DNA of 64,000 nt from Lepus europaeus (GCF_033115175.1 NC_084829.1:132156996-132220995); one strand, 5' to 3'. Counted from the first letter of the stretch, positions 10,827 to 21,644 are shown. Notes: generated from the sequence alone by a model not told the origin. Numbers and translations: made by a program.

Positions 10827-10905
10827 AAGAAAGTGGTCAATAGTTGTATTTACTTTGTATGGGTGTCCAATTGATTCTGTGGCCTTTATTGAAAAATGCT
10901 GTAGG

Positions 10906-11246
10906 TGACGCATTGTGGTATAGCAAGTTAAGCCACTTCCTGCAATGCCAGCAATCCCACATGAGTGCTGGTTTGAGTTCAGGTTGCTCCAGTTCTGATG
11001 TAGATCCCTGCTAACAGACCTGTGAAAGCAGAGGAAGAGGGCTCAAATGTTTGGACCCCTCCACCCATAGCAGACTTGGATATAGTTCCAGACTCCTGAC
11101 TTTGGCCTAGCCCAAGCCCAGTTGTTGGAGCCATCTGGGGTGTGACCAGGGGTTGGAAAATAGATCTCTCTCTCTCCCTCTCTCTGCTTTCTCCCCATCC
11201 TCTCTCTTTGTGTAACTATACCTTTCAAATAAATAATATGAATCTT
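10906..11246 (+). mobile_element. C-SINE (CSINE3-type)
   Basis: Head TAGGTGACGCATTGTGGTATAG, middle CAATCCCACATGAGTGC, tail CTCTCTCCC then CCTTTCAAATAAATAATATG. It abuts the next C-SINE tail-to-tail. Confidence 0.9.
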
Positions 11247-11560
11247 TTTTTTAAAGATTTATTTTATTTATTTGAAAGAATTAGAGAGGTAGAGACAGAG
11301 ATTTTCCATCCACTGGTTCACTCCCCAGATGGATGCAATGGCCAGAGCTGTGTGGATCTGAAGCCAGGAGCCAGGACCTTCCTCTGGGTCTTCTGTGCAG
11401 GTACAGGGGCCCAAGGACTTGGGCCATCTTCTACTGCTTTCCCAGGCCACAGCAGAGAGCTGGTTCAGAAGTAGAGCAGCAAGGACTAGAACCGGTGCCC
11501 ATATGGGATGCTGGCACTGCAGGCGGTGGCTTTTCCCGCTACACTATAGTGCCGGCCCCT
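11247..11560 (-). mobile_element. C-SINE (CSINE2-type), abutting an inverted copy
   Basis: On the plus strand it begins TTTTTTTTAAAGATTTATTTT and ends CTACACTATAGTGCCGGCCCC, the complement of the tRNA-like head. The inner landmarks are well kept, so it is younger than its left partner. Confidence 0.93.
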
Positions 11561-11589
11561 CTGTTTTCTTCACTTTATTTGTTTTCATT

Positions 11590-11798
11590 GTTTTTTTTTT
11601 TACTTTTATTTAATGAATATAAATTTCCAATGTACAGCTTATGGATTATAATGGCTTCCCCCCTCCCAAACTTCCCTCCCACCCGCAACCCTCCCCTTTC
11701 CCGCTCCCTCTCCCCTTCCATTCACATCAAGATTCATTTTCAATTCTCTTTATATACAGAAGATCAATTTAGTATATATTAAGTAAAGATTTCAACAG
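11590..11798 (-). mobile_element. L1 3' end, 5'-truncated
   Basis: T-rich start, TTTATTTAATGAATATAAATT, C-rich complement of the G-rich block, then ATTCATTTTCAATTCTC and AGTAAAGATTTCAACAG. It matches the subfamily of the copies at 1484 and 10508. No target-site duplication was identified. Confidence 0.9.
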
Positions 11799-11916
11799 TA
11801 ATAAAATGAATCTTAAGAATAAAGGACATAAATTATAAAAACATAAAAGAACTTAAGACATGTTTCTGTCTTTTGTAATATAGAAGTTTTATGGTGAAAC
11901 TAATTTAGTAAAATTA

Positions 11917-12208
11917 GCCAGGCCTTATTGTTACTGCTTTTACATCCCATATGGGCACCAGGTTCTAGTCCTGGTTGCTCCTCTTCCAGTCCAGCTCTCT
12001 GCTGTGGCCCAGGAGAGCAGTGGAGGATGGCCCAAGTGCTTGAGCCCTGCACCACATGGGAGACCAGGAAGAAGCTCCTGGCTCCAGGCGTTGGATCGGT
12101 GCAGTGCCAGCCATGACAGCCATTTGGGGAGTGAACCAACAGAAGGAAGACCTTTCTTTCTGTCTCTCTCACTGTCTCACTCTACCTGTCAAATAAAAAA
12201 AATAAAAT
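11917..12208 (+). mobile_element. C-SINE with worn 5' end, single B-box version
   Basis: The first 30 bases are diverged. From CATCCCATATGGGCACC onward the copy is clear, with one GTTCTAGTCCTGG segment instead of two. The tail is CTACCTGTCAAATAAAA. Confidence 0.9.
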
Positions 12209-12209
12209 A

Positions 12210-12292
12210 AAAGATAATTTTATTTTGGTACAAATGTTGTAATCCATAGTGTTTTCATAATATCCCTTGCCTTGAACCTTTTGAAGTATCAT
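12210..12292. mobile_element. Mariner-like MITE, right part only
   Basis: The phrases TTTTATTTTGGTACAAAT and CCTTGAACCTTTTGAAGTATC match the right half of the elements at 3588 and 7079. No left half was found across the adjoining C-SINE. Confidence 0.45.
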
Positions 12293-12344
12293 CATAAATG
12301 CCATGTTTCTTGATGATAAGGACTTGAAATTAGTTATATCTAAT

Positions 12345-12405
12345 AGCTACATAGTGCATCCGGTAGACACTCAATAAATGCTACTTGAGTGAATGAGTGC
12401 AGGAC
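12345..12405 (+). repeat. L2 or MIR 3' end fragment
   Basis: The phrase GTAGACACTCAATAAATGCT followed by TGAGTGAATGAGTG is the usual 3' end of old mammalian LINE2/MIR copies. It is too short to assign further. Confidence 0.5.
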
Positions 12406-14316
12406 AGTAATTTGTTAATTTTTGAAACAGAGGTTACTAAGAGAACTTTAACTAGATACAAAATAGAGTACAAGTATAAGGAAATATAGGCTTAAAAGTA
12501 AACAGTATTCCTTATTAGAAGGTACCTTTGCCCACAAACTCTCCTAGGGGAATGAAATGTAGAAAACTGTTGATGTGTGAATGAGTAGTACTAGCAATGG
12601 ATGATCTTGCTTTACAAACTGAGTAGGTGGAGGGAGTGCTCCCGGGGGTGCTCAGTGTCTGCACGGAGGCTTGATGACCTTTGAAGTGGGAGGGCTATTC
12701 GCTTTTCTTATTCAAATGTGCAGTCAGGCATCTTGATCTGGAATCACCGAGATGAGAGCTATGGCAGAGTGGCAAACCAAGCCAGCCATCGGTGTCATGC
12801 AGTGAAAGCCACGTGTGTTTAAAAGGGTGTGGTGGGCTCCTGGGGAAGGCCAGGCGCTGAGAAGACTCTAAGACCAATGAGCAGAAGGAGGAGGGGGAAA
12901 GAGCTGTATTTTTTAATTCTACCCCATCAAAGGCCAGTGTTGCTGTCTTCAAGCAAATCAAGATGATTACAGGCGACTTCTTGCTACGTGGATGTTTGTG
13001 TGTGTGTGTGTGCACCAGCAAGGCCTTCCTTCTTTTTCAGAGGAAAGATATTTTTATATTTGTTTAATCTGAGATTTTTGATTTCCTCAACTTCCAGTCC
13101 AGTTGGAGAGTGACTTTTTTTCCATGTGTCCCCAGACACAGGAGGAGGCCGAGGGAGAGTGACGCAGGCAGGAGCCTGTTGGTTGGCTGGCTGCCCCCCT
13201 CCCAGCCTGCCTTCTGGGCCTGGCCTGGTGTGTGGCTGCTGTTTATACCTGCTGAAGTGCTTTCTGTGTTTGAGTTGGCGCTGCCAGCTTACAAGCTAGA
13301 GCCCCAGGCTGTTCATGAGGTCTGTCCCAGGGCTTTGAAAGCTCTGAGCTGGCGGCTGGGGCGAGAGAATGTCTCTCTCAGTTTTTGGGTGAACTCCATG
13401 TTTTTTTCCAAGAGGTTAGATCACTGTCCACAGTGCAGGCTTGCTAGACAGAATGTAACAGTTTCTGTTGGAGACATCCTGAACTTTTAAAGGCAAAAGG
13501 CGGAGGTGGAAGTGGGAGAGAAAAAAAACAGGGCCAATTTAATAGCTTGAAAATGAACATTTTTATAACTGGTTAACAAAGATTTTTTTTTTAACTGAAC
13601 TGGAAAACTTAAGATATCATTTCTTGGGATGGCAAGAGGACATATTGTTTGACAATTCTCAGTACCCTCCCAAGTTATGTTTGAGACCAGACCAGATTAG
13701 TCAGTGGTTGTGGAAGGGATATTAGGAGTGATATAATTTTTATGAAAATGTACCTGGACATCTCTTTGGTCCTTTCATCCATCCATAAAAGCTTCTAGAA
13801 GACGTGTCTTTTTCACAAGTGGCAAGATTGGGAAAGCTCTGAGGCTGCTCCCTGCCCATAGCTCTTGGCTCTTTCTTCCTGTTGCTATTTATTTACTTAT
13901 TTATTTATTTTTGTCATAGTAGGAATATCATTGTCAATTCTTTGCCTAACATTTCTGTCCCATAACCCACTTTTATGAGATGTCATGATTCATGGGGAGA
14001 ATTTATTTTTCTTGTCTAAGCTTGAGTGTGGCTAGAATTCTATATTGTTTCTGTCTGTGTCTGTTATGAATGAACATGGTCTAGATATATAAAATATATC
14101 ACACCTAAGGAACTAGTAAATTACTAAAATGTTTTATACCAAGGCTCATAGCATCCAAATAAAAAAGTGGACACACTGAAGAATTACGTTTAAAACAGGC
14201 TATGATTGATACCCTATCTAATTGATAACAACCATGTTTACAGGAAAACTTAAAAGAGGCCTCATTCAATACTTTCCTCTGCCACCCCCAATCAAATACA
14301 AAGTCTGTATTCTTAT
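12406..14316. other. Largest repeat-poor block; GC-richer core at 12620-13520
   Basis: No interspersed repeat was recognised over 1.9 kb, apart from a (GT)n run at about 12992-13011 and a (TTTA)n run near 13883-13910. The core is visibly richer in G and C than its surroundings and contains a 126-codon open frame at 13110-13490 with no recognisable domain or splice context. A regulatory element is possible but nothing in the sequence proves it. Confidence 0.4.
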
Positions 14317-14329
14317 AAATATGCTAAGA

Positions 14330-14667
14330 GGGGCCACCACTGTGGCACAGTGGGTTAAAGCCCTGGCCTGAAGCCCCAGCATCCCATATGGGCGCCAGTT
14401 CATGTCCCGGCTGCTCCTCTTCCGATCCAGCTCTCTGCTATGGCCTCAGAAAGCAGTAGAAGATGGCCCAAGTCCTTGGGCCCCTGCTCCCACATGGGAG
14501 ACCTGGAACAAGCTCCTGACTCCTGGCTTTGGATCGGCGCAGCTCCAGCTGTTGTGGTCAATTGGGGAGTGAACCATCGGATGGAAGACATCTCTCTCTG
14601 TCTCTACCTCTCTCTGTAACTCTGTCTTTCAAATAAATAAAATAAATCTTTAAATAAATAAATAAAT
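14330..14667 (+). mobile_element. C-SINE (CSINE2-type)
   Basis: Head GGGGCCACCACTGTGGCACAG and tail CTTTCAAATAAATAAAATAAATC, with further AAAT units. The target-site duplication is AAATATGCTAAGA at 14317-14329 against AAATATACTAAGA at 14668-14680 (12 of 13). Confidence 0.94.
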
Positions 14668-14680
14668 AAATATACTAAGA

Positions 14681-15839
14681 ATTTTGTCTGTAATGTTTGT
14701 CTATGAAGAACATAAAAATGTTTTTGAGTGGAGTAGGTGCCAGTCTTATTTCACCAAGCCAAGGGAAGGAGCTCTTACTCTAGGGCTTCCACATAGGGCT
14801 GCGTGGGTGAGGAATGAATGGCTTTCCCTGGACTCTTTAAAGGGGTGTGTTTACTATTGGGGCCAACTCAATGGTCTTCCTTTTTTAAAGTAGCGGCCTC
14901 TTTCTACCTCCCTCTATATGTTTCTTTCCCCAGTCTAACTCAGGCCATTCGCTGAAGGATGTATAAATGGACATTTATTTGACCTTGTCCATTAGAGGCA
15001 GGCGTATGTTATCTCAGCTCTGATGTGATATAGCTGCCCCAACATATGGCATGGCTGTGTTTGTCATTCAAGAAGTTTATTGGTGTAATGTGTATTCCCT
15101 GGTGCTCTTCATGAAAAAATGTTTATACCCGTGGGCATGTCCAGATGGCAGTGAAAGGCCAGCATTCATGAGCACAGCAGCCAGCAGTGCATGGTTGCCA
15201 AGGTATGCAGGAAAGGCATGTCCTTTGCCACCTCATTGCCTTGTAAAGAAACCATCTCTAAAGAACAGAGTAGCACTCTTGAGGCTAGAGCTCCCTAGTC
15301 TTTTAGACTTTGCATGTGGGAGGGCAGAGAGACAACGTGAAGTACAAGAGAAGCATTTTTGTTATTGTTCTGGCAATTTACAAAAGGGTAAGAGTGGTAG
15401 GGGGAAGATTTTTGCACATTGGGTCGCAGTAGAAATTTAATCCAGATGTGCCCCGTGCATCCTGAGCATGATGCCCCTTTCAAAGGTTAATTTTGGGGCA
15501 ACAGGTGATGTTGGGTCCCGGGGATGGCCACAGGGACAGCTTCTGGGCTCCCGAGCTATGATATTCAGATGGTGAATAGGCAGACACTCTGAGTCCCTTG
15601 GAATCTGTGGCATTTGTGAGATTGGTTTTTTTAGACCCCATTAATGCTGTTGTTGGAATGATGAAATATCATTTCAACACATGTTCTCGAGGAGCTGTTG
15701 CTGACACTAACAATCCTAGTGGGAAGAGGTTTCTTATGGGATTAGCTCCAAGTACAGGAAAATCTCAGGTACAGCTTCAACTGTTGTAGTCAGTTGAAGT
15801 GTGGATTCTGAAGCCAGCCCATAAAACGGAAGGATGTTG
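14681..15839. other. Unique DNA, no gene supported
   Basis: A 129-codon open frame at 15051-15440 is the longest here. It lacks a recognisable domain, and its surroundings show no promoter or convincing exon boundaries, so it is not called. Confidence 0.4.
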
Positions 15840-16155
15840 TGGGGCTGCTGATGTGGCACAGCAGGTTAATCTGCCACCTGCACAAACTTGCATCCAATAG
15901 GAGTGCTGGTTTGTGTCCAGGCTGCTTCCCTTCTGATCAAACTCCTGCTAATGTCCTTGGGAAAGTAGTGGATGGTGGCTCAAGTGCTTGTGCCTCAGCC
16001 ACCCATGTGGGAGACCCAGAAGCAGTTTTTGGCTGGTGGCTTTGGTCTGGCCCACATTGGGCTATGGTAGCCTTTTGAGAAGTGAACCTACAGGTAGATC
16101 TTGCTGTCTCTCTCTCCCTCTCTCTGTAACTCTGCCTTTCAAATAAAATGTCCTT
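15840..16155 (+). mobile_element. C-SINE (CSINE3-type, diverged)
   Basis: Head GGGGCTGCTGATGTGGCACAG, middle GTGCTGGTTTGTGTCCAGG, tail CTCTGCCTTTCAAATAAAATG. Boundaries on the right are blurred by a T-run. Confidence 0.88.
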
Positions 16156-16918
16156 TTTTAAGGTTTTGCATTTTATAGAATTTGGCATGTTGTTATTGCT
16201 TAATATTAGATATATCAGGGGTGGGAGAAAGAATTTGGTATGCAGAAAACAGCCTTAAAAATTAGAGGTTCTCAAATTAGAAATGGAGAATGGTTTCTGA
16301 TAACTGAATTTGTATTTGCCTAATTTTTGTTATTATTAAAGAAAAAGAAGCATTCCTAAATATCACAATAGGGATCTTAATGATAGAGGTGTAATAGCTT
16401 GCTTTTGCTGTCACATTGTGTATATTGTTTAGGTATTATTGAAAGGGCATGTGTATGAGAGGGGCTGACATCTGTTACTTTCCAGACTAATAGACTATGA
16501 TGAGCATACCTGGTTGGATTGGCATGATGCCATACCCATTCTTAACAGTAAATGAGAGGTAAAGTAGGTCAGACTAACAAATGGGTGGCCTGGGTTAGAA
16601 GAACTTCCACTTGTTCAAGTTCATTCCCTGTAGTTTACTACCAAGCCAAGCAGCCCTATTGGATGTTTTAACAGAGGACACTTGGGAACGGGCTGGTTTT
16701 TTGAAACTTCCTGATGTGCATAGGAGAGGGACAGTGGAGAGTTCAGTGCAGCTTCCCCAGAACCCACTAGATCAGAAGGGCAATGGCACTGCCCTTGTTT
16801 CTTTAATCTCTTGGACTGAGGTTAATGCTGCCTTCTAGTTTTTGTAGCAGGCTGGGAGGGGAGCCTAGGTACTCATATAGTCTACTGCTATATAAGGGAT
16901 TGTTGTACCTGAGTGAGC
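16156..16918. other. Unique AT-rich DNA, no gene seen
   Basis: The 75-codon frame at 16611-16838 has no family resemblance. Nothing else was recognised. Confidence 0.45.
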
Positions 16919-17243
16919 TTTTTTTTTTGAAGATTCATTTTATTATTTGAAAGGCAGAGTTACAGAGAGGGAGAGAGAGACAGAGGTCTTCCATCCAGTG
17001 GTTTACTCCGCAAGTGGCTACAATGGCCGGGACTGGGCCAAGCTGAAGCCAGGAACCAATAATTTCTTTTGGGTCCCATGTGGATGCAGGGGTCTAAGCA
17101 GATGAGCCATCTCCCACTGCTTTTCTCAGACCATTAGCAGGGATCTGGATGGGAAGTAGAGCAGCTGGGACTTGAATGGTACCCATGTGGGACATTGGCA
17201 TGACAGGTAGCAGCTTTACCTGCTACGCCATAACACCGACCCA
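16919..17243 (-). mobile_element. C-SINE (CSINE2/3-type)
   Basis: On the plus strand it begins TTTTTTTTGAAGATTCATTTT and ends CTACGCCATAACACCGACCC. Internal landmarks are present but several positions are substituted. Confidence 0.9.
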
Positions 17244-17715
17244 CCCACCCTACTCCTACTCCTGTTAACTTATTATAGTGTTTCCTTCTTATTACCATCT
17301 GGCTATCCTATCAACCTTTAGCTACCGTAGATTGTCCACTATAGGAGCATTATATTAGTCACAAGAGGCTCTGGAAACCAGCAGTTACTTTCTGTATTGA
17401 AGAGCTGTCCATTCCTGAAAAATCCTATCTTGTAGAGCTGAAATCAAGCCTTCATGAGGCCCTGAACTTGGAAGGTTACAAAGAAACTCTCCAGAGTCTG
17501 ACCACTAATAGCTGTATCAAAGTGGAGTAATGGGGCTGCGAAGAACCGCCAGAGTCAAATAGCTGACAGTCTGCCTTTTGGGTGTTGGATTTTAAATCAA
17601 CCAGAGAAGAGAATTTGCTGTTCATTTCTTAATTTTTACTGAAGGAAATATTACAACATGATCCCCTGAAGGTTGATTCTGTGCTGTGGCCCCTAAAGAT
17701 GTCTTGTGTTAATTA
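17244..17715. other. Unique DNA, no gene seen
   Basis: No repeat or coding signal was recognised in this 470-bp interval. Confidence 0.4.
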
Positions 17716-17730
17716 AAATCCTAGGTTTTC

Positions 17731-17794
<64 letters not shown>

Positions 17795-18110
17795 TTTTTT
17801 GACAGGCAGAGTGGACAGTGAGAGAGAGACAGAGAGAAAGATCTTCCTTTGCCGTTGGTTCACCCTCCAATGGCCACTGCGGCCGGCACACCCCGCTGAT
17901 CTGAAGCCAGGAGCCAGGTGCTTCTCCTGGTCTCCCATGGGGTGCAGGGCCCAAGCACTTGGGCCATCCTTCACTGCACTCCCGGGCCACAGCAGAGAGC
18001 TGGACTGGAAGAGGAGCAACTGGGACAGAATCCAGTGCCCCACTGGAACTAGAACCCAGGGTGCTGGCGCCACAGGTGGAGGATTAGCCTATTGAGGCAT
18101 GGCGCTGGCC
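17731..18110 (-). mobile_element. C-SINE, young subtype, with expanded (CTTT)n tail
   Basis: A perfect 15-bp duplication, AAATCCTAGGTTTTC, at 17716-17730 and 18111-18125 bounds it. The tail has grown into about 16 CTTT units (17732-17795), that is (AAAG)n on the element's own strand. It carries the doubled B-box segment. The 126- and 129-codon frames across it are SINE-derived. Confidence 0.96.
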
Positions 18111-18125
18111 AAATCCTAGGTTTTC

Positions 18126-18339
18126 AACTCAAACATATTTGTTATTATTTATTAGCTGAGCTGAAGGAGAACAATCTGTTACTCTACTCACACAAATTTG
18201 GACATGACGCTAAAATTTCTGTCAAAGGAATTTACAAAAGTCCCAACTCATTTATTTCTATATTTTAGTTCATCCCAGTGTTTGGAAATTTGCAACCTAT
18301 GCAGAAAGAGAATGCCATGTAATAATAATCATAGTAGCA
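18126..18339. other. Short unique interval
   Basis: No repeat or coding signal recognised. Confidence 0.4.
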
Positions 18340-18560
18340 ATGGCGTTGCCTGCTTACCTGTGCTAAGTACGTTTCTCAGTGCATCCTGTGTATCACTGGT
18401 TCACTTATTCCCCTTTGATAACCCCTTTGGTAGGTATCATCTTGCAGAGTAGTAAAAATTGAGTCACACACAAAATGACTAAATTATCTTTCCACAATTA
18501 CACTGATAGCAAATGGAAAATTTAAGATTTAAACCAAACTTGGTTGGAAAGTGTGTATAG
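18340..18560 (-). repeat. MIR (or MIR-like) relic
   Basis: The order of phrases fits a MIR on the minus strand: GTGCTAAGTACGTTTCTCAG, TGATAACCCCTTTGGTAGG, then GCAGAGTAGTAAAAATTGAG and ATTACACTGATAGCAAATGG. It is well diverged. Confidence 0.6.
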
Positions 18561-19120
18561 GTGATAATGGCCAATATGTGAAAGCTGAATTGTTCTCTAT
18601 TAGGTTCTCAACCTTGCCTAGAAGGGTGCTTGAAATATATGATGCTCCATTAAAATCCATTAGCATTCACTAATTGTAAAACATTATATTTAAGACAATG
18701 TGTGTGAAAATGGTCTTATCAGATTTCCTCAGCTATATTTCAGTGCTGTTTTTTGATTTTATTGTTTTTGCTTTTGCTTTGAAACAGCATGAAACACAAA
18801 GGACATAAAAATCTTATCTATAACCACCTCATCTGAGTTTTGTTTGTCTTTTGTGTTTGTTATTTAGTTCCAGGAGAGACAGTGTTATATACTGGTGTGG
18901 TTTTAGATGCAAAAAGAAATAGAATAGGGAAGCAGATTCCTTGTGCCAAATTTTCATTTCAGGAACAGAGCAGTCTTGGTCATGACTGGGGAGATCAGAT
19001 GGAAAGGCTCGAGAAAGGGCAGTGTGATGAACAAGGAAGAATCAAGAAATAATTCAACTCAGCTCACATTTCTTTCCTTTCCATTTCTTCTTTCATGTCA
19101 TTATGATATTTGCATTTACT
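18561..19120. other. Unique DNA with an acceptor-like site
   Basis: A pyrimidine-rich run ending in TTATTTAG at 18861-18867 precedes an open frame that reaches a stop at about 19052 without a convincing GT donor or polyadenylation signal. It is not called as an exon. Confidence 0.35.
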
Positions 19121-19485
19121 TCTTTTCATTTTATTTGAAAGGGGGAGAGAATGGGGCATGCATGCATGCATGCGCGCGCGCGCACACACACACACACACA
19201 CAGCAAGGTAGGGGGAGGAGATCTTCAGTCTGCTGGTTCAATCCCCAAATGTCCACAACAACCAGCCTTGGTCCTGGCTGAGGCCAGGTGCCAGAAACTT
19301 AATCCAGGTTTCCCATGTGAGTGGTTGAGATCCAACTACTTGAATCATCACCTGCTGCCACCCCAGGTGCATATTAACAGGAAGCTGAATCAGAAGTGGA
19401 ATAGCCAGGACTCAAACCAGGCACACCAATATGGGATGCAGGCATTCCAAGGTTCAACTTATTCTTTGCATCACATGCATGCCCC
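19121..19485 (-). mobile_element. C-SINE (CSINE3-type) with Z-DNA-prone tract
   Basis: The plus strand contains TTTATTTGAAAGGGGGAGAG near the tail, then the alternating tract, then TCTGCTGGTTCAATCCCC and TATGGGATGCAGGCATTCC, ending near CATGCATGCCCC. The simple tract takes the place of the usual (GA)n portion. Confidence 0.88.
19156..19202. repeat. Alternating purine-pyrimidine tract (GCAT)n(GC)n(AC)n
   Basis: Forty-seven bases alternate purine and pyrimidine without a break: GCAT units, then GC units, then AC units. Such tracts favour Z-DNA; the GCAT/GC part is also self-complementary. Confidence 0.95.
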
Positions 19486-20301
19486 TTACACCATTATATC
19501 TGTCATATATGCTCCACCTTAAAGGGAGAAAGATGAGAATCTAATAAAACTAGAGATGTTAGGGAATCCCCTATAATCCTAGGGAGAATTCTCGGTAGAC
19601 CAAGGTAGAATTTGTGGAAGGAAGTGGTTGGGGCACACAGAAAAGCACTGAGACTGATTTAGAGAGGGAAGGGAACTGACTGTATGTGACTGGCTGGATA
19701 TGCTTCCTCTTTTGCTTGTGATCTACTGCAGCTTCCAGAGAGGTAACATTTGCAAATAAGAATCCAAACCCAACTTGCCAAGAAATAGCTTTGGCGGAAC
19801 ACATAAAATACAGTGACCTTCAATACTTTCTATTTTAGTTAGAAGGTAGATAATTTAAGATTCCGGACCATAGTACATTCACAAGGACTAGACAGTAAGG
19901 TCTCTGTAGAAAGGTTAAATAAAAGCTAGAGAAAGGCAGATGAGTGGCTTCAAACTCCTGCTTTACATTCAGGGAAGTGTCTTACCAAATAGGGAAGTGT
20001 GATGGTGCTGTTCTATCCCAGAGACAAGGCCATTTACCGATCCCCCAAGCCATGATGGAATTCTCTTCTGCTTGATAACATGGGTGGTTTCTACTTCCTC
20101 GGCTCTGGAGGATTTATGGAAAGCCTCTCTGGCTCCCAACTTTAGCATCCTTGGTAGTGGCTTGTGTAGGGGCCAGACTAGACTCGACCAAATGTAGATG
20201 AGACCACCATGTGCTACAAAGTGAAATCAGTAAGCTTTCTTCATGGGACCCTGAGGAACATTCTCTGTAACTCTGTAATTCAGCATTAGAATTGTGACTG
20301 A
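19486..20301. other. Unique DNA, no gene seen
   Basis: No repeat family recognised. The minus-strand frames of 68 and 77 codons show no domain. Confidence 0.45.
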
Positions 20302-20642
20302 GGGGCTGGCATTGTGGCACAGTGGGTTAGGCTGCTGCTTGTGATGTGTACATCCCGTGTGAGCACTGGTTTGAATCCTGGCTGCTCCACTTCAGATACA
20401 GCTCTCTGCTAATCGGCCTGGGAAAGCAGCAGAAAATGGCCCATGTTTTTGGGCCCCTACCACCCCTATGGGAGACCCCGATAGAGTTCCAGAGCCCTGG
20501 CTTTGGCCTGGCCCAGCCCTGGCCATTGTGACTATGTGGGGAGCGAACCATCAGATGGAGGATCTCTCTCTGATCTCTCTCTGTCTCTCCCTCTTTGTAA
20601 CTCTGCCTTTCAAATAAATAAGTAAATATTTTTTAAAAAAGA
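20302..20642 (+). mobile_element. C-SINE (CSINE2/3-type)
   Basis: Head GGGGCTGGCATTGTGGCACAG, middle ACATCCCGTGTGAGCACTGG, tail GCCTTTCAAATAAATAAGTAAA. A short flank match TGACTGA occurs on both sides, too short to be sure. Confidence 0.92.
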
Positions 20643-21320
20643 GTTTTGACTGAAAAAATGGGAGTAGAGAAACAGAGCAGATATATATTGACTTTCCCTT
20701 TATTTATTGACTATGAAGAACACTGGCTGACAATATTGATTCATATAAAAAATTAGAAATTTATACCCTGTTCCTACACTCCTGCAATTATAAAAACAAA
20801 TCTCAGTTTCATGAACTTTCCCAGGGTCTCAGATATGATGCTTTATTCATTTCATGAGTGGGTTGAAATTTGACCCAGTTTATTCTATGAGGGTTGAAGG
20901 CCAGGAGATCTAAGTAAGAATCTGCTTTGTTCCACTCATTTCCTTGCCTTGTCAATGTGGATGCTCTTGGTCTCCCTCCTGCCTAGGTCAGCAGGGGACC
21001 TGGCTTATTAATGCTTCCTTCGAGATGAGGCAGAGGCTGAGAATCTTGCTCCAGAAATCTGATAGAACTATAGATGCTAGAAGGGTGTCATGCTTCTTGC
21101 AGTGGAAGCAACATGGCCATTGACTGTGAAAGCTCAGGGTTTTCATACCCAGTCAAGAAGAATTCCTTTTTTGTGATTGGTTCCCTTAAGGGTATTGAAG
21201 GTCATGGTGTGGCTATGATTGACTATGTGCAAATTAACCTAACATGTTGATCCTAGAGAGAAATTGTTCAAATTCTGCATTGGATAGTCTTACTCATATA
21301 GGGGGAAGTTTGATACATAA
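20643..21320. other. Unique DNA, no gene seen
   Basis: No repeat, exon or RNA gene could be recognised. Confidence 0.45.
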
Positions 21321-21334
21321 AAAAATTACTTAAC

Positions 21335-21606
21335 GGCTGGTGCCGCGGCTCATTAGGCTAATCCTCTGCCTACGGTGCTGGCACACCCGGTTCTAGTCCC
21401 GGTCGGGGCACTGGTTTCTGTCCTGGTTGCTCCTCTTCCAGTCCAGCTCTCTGCTGTGGCCAGGGAGTGCAGTGGAGGATGTCCCAGGTCCTTGGGCCCT
21501 GTACCCACATGGGAGACCAGGAGAAGCACCTGGCTCCTGGCTTTGGATCAGAGCGGTGCGCCGGCCACAGCGGCCATTTGGGGGGTGAACCAACGGAAAA
21601 GGAAGA

Positions 21607-21644
<38 letters not shown>

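Larger units (their letters stand above)
8585..10905 (+). repeat. Ancient L1 3' region (L1M-type), interrupted
   Basis: Runs in the order of old mammalian L1 3' sequence: TATCCATATTCATTGATCTG, CACTGCCAATTTTCCAAAGT, GTGCCAGCAATGG, GAGGTTTAACATCTTTCC, and finally TTGTATGGGTGTCCAATTG near 10860. A C-SINE at 9665-9980 and a composite L1 at 10177-10826 interrupt it. It is well diverged and non-coding. The left boundary is uncertain. Confidence 0.6.

Noticed and set aside
13110..13490. 126-codon open frame in the GC-richer block
   Set aside because: No recognised domain, no splice or start context, and biased composition makes long frames more likely by chance. Kept only as part of the block finding.
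17706..18095. 129-codon open frame (and antiparallel frames) near 17.7-18.1 kb
   Set aside because: It lies within a C-SINE. Similar proteins appear wherever the same SINE type occurs (3172, 40262, 42458, 48233, 51075, 59088), so these are by-products of SINE sequence.
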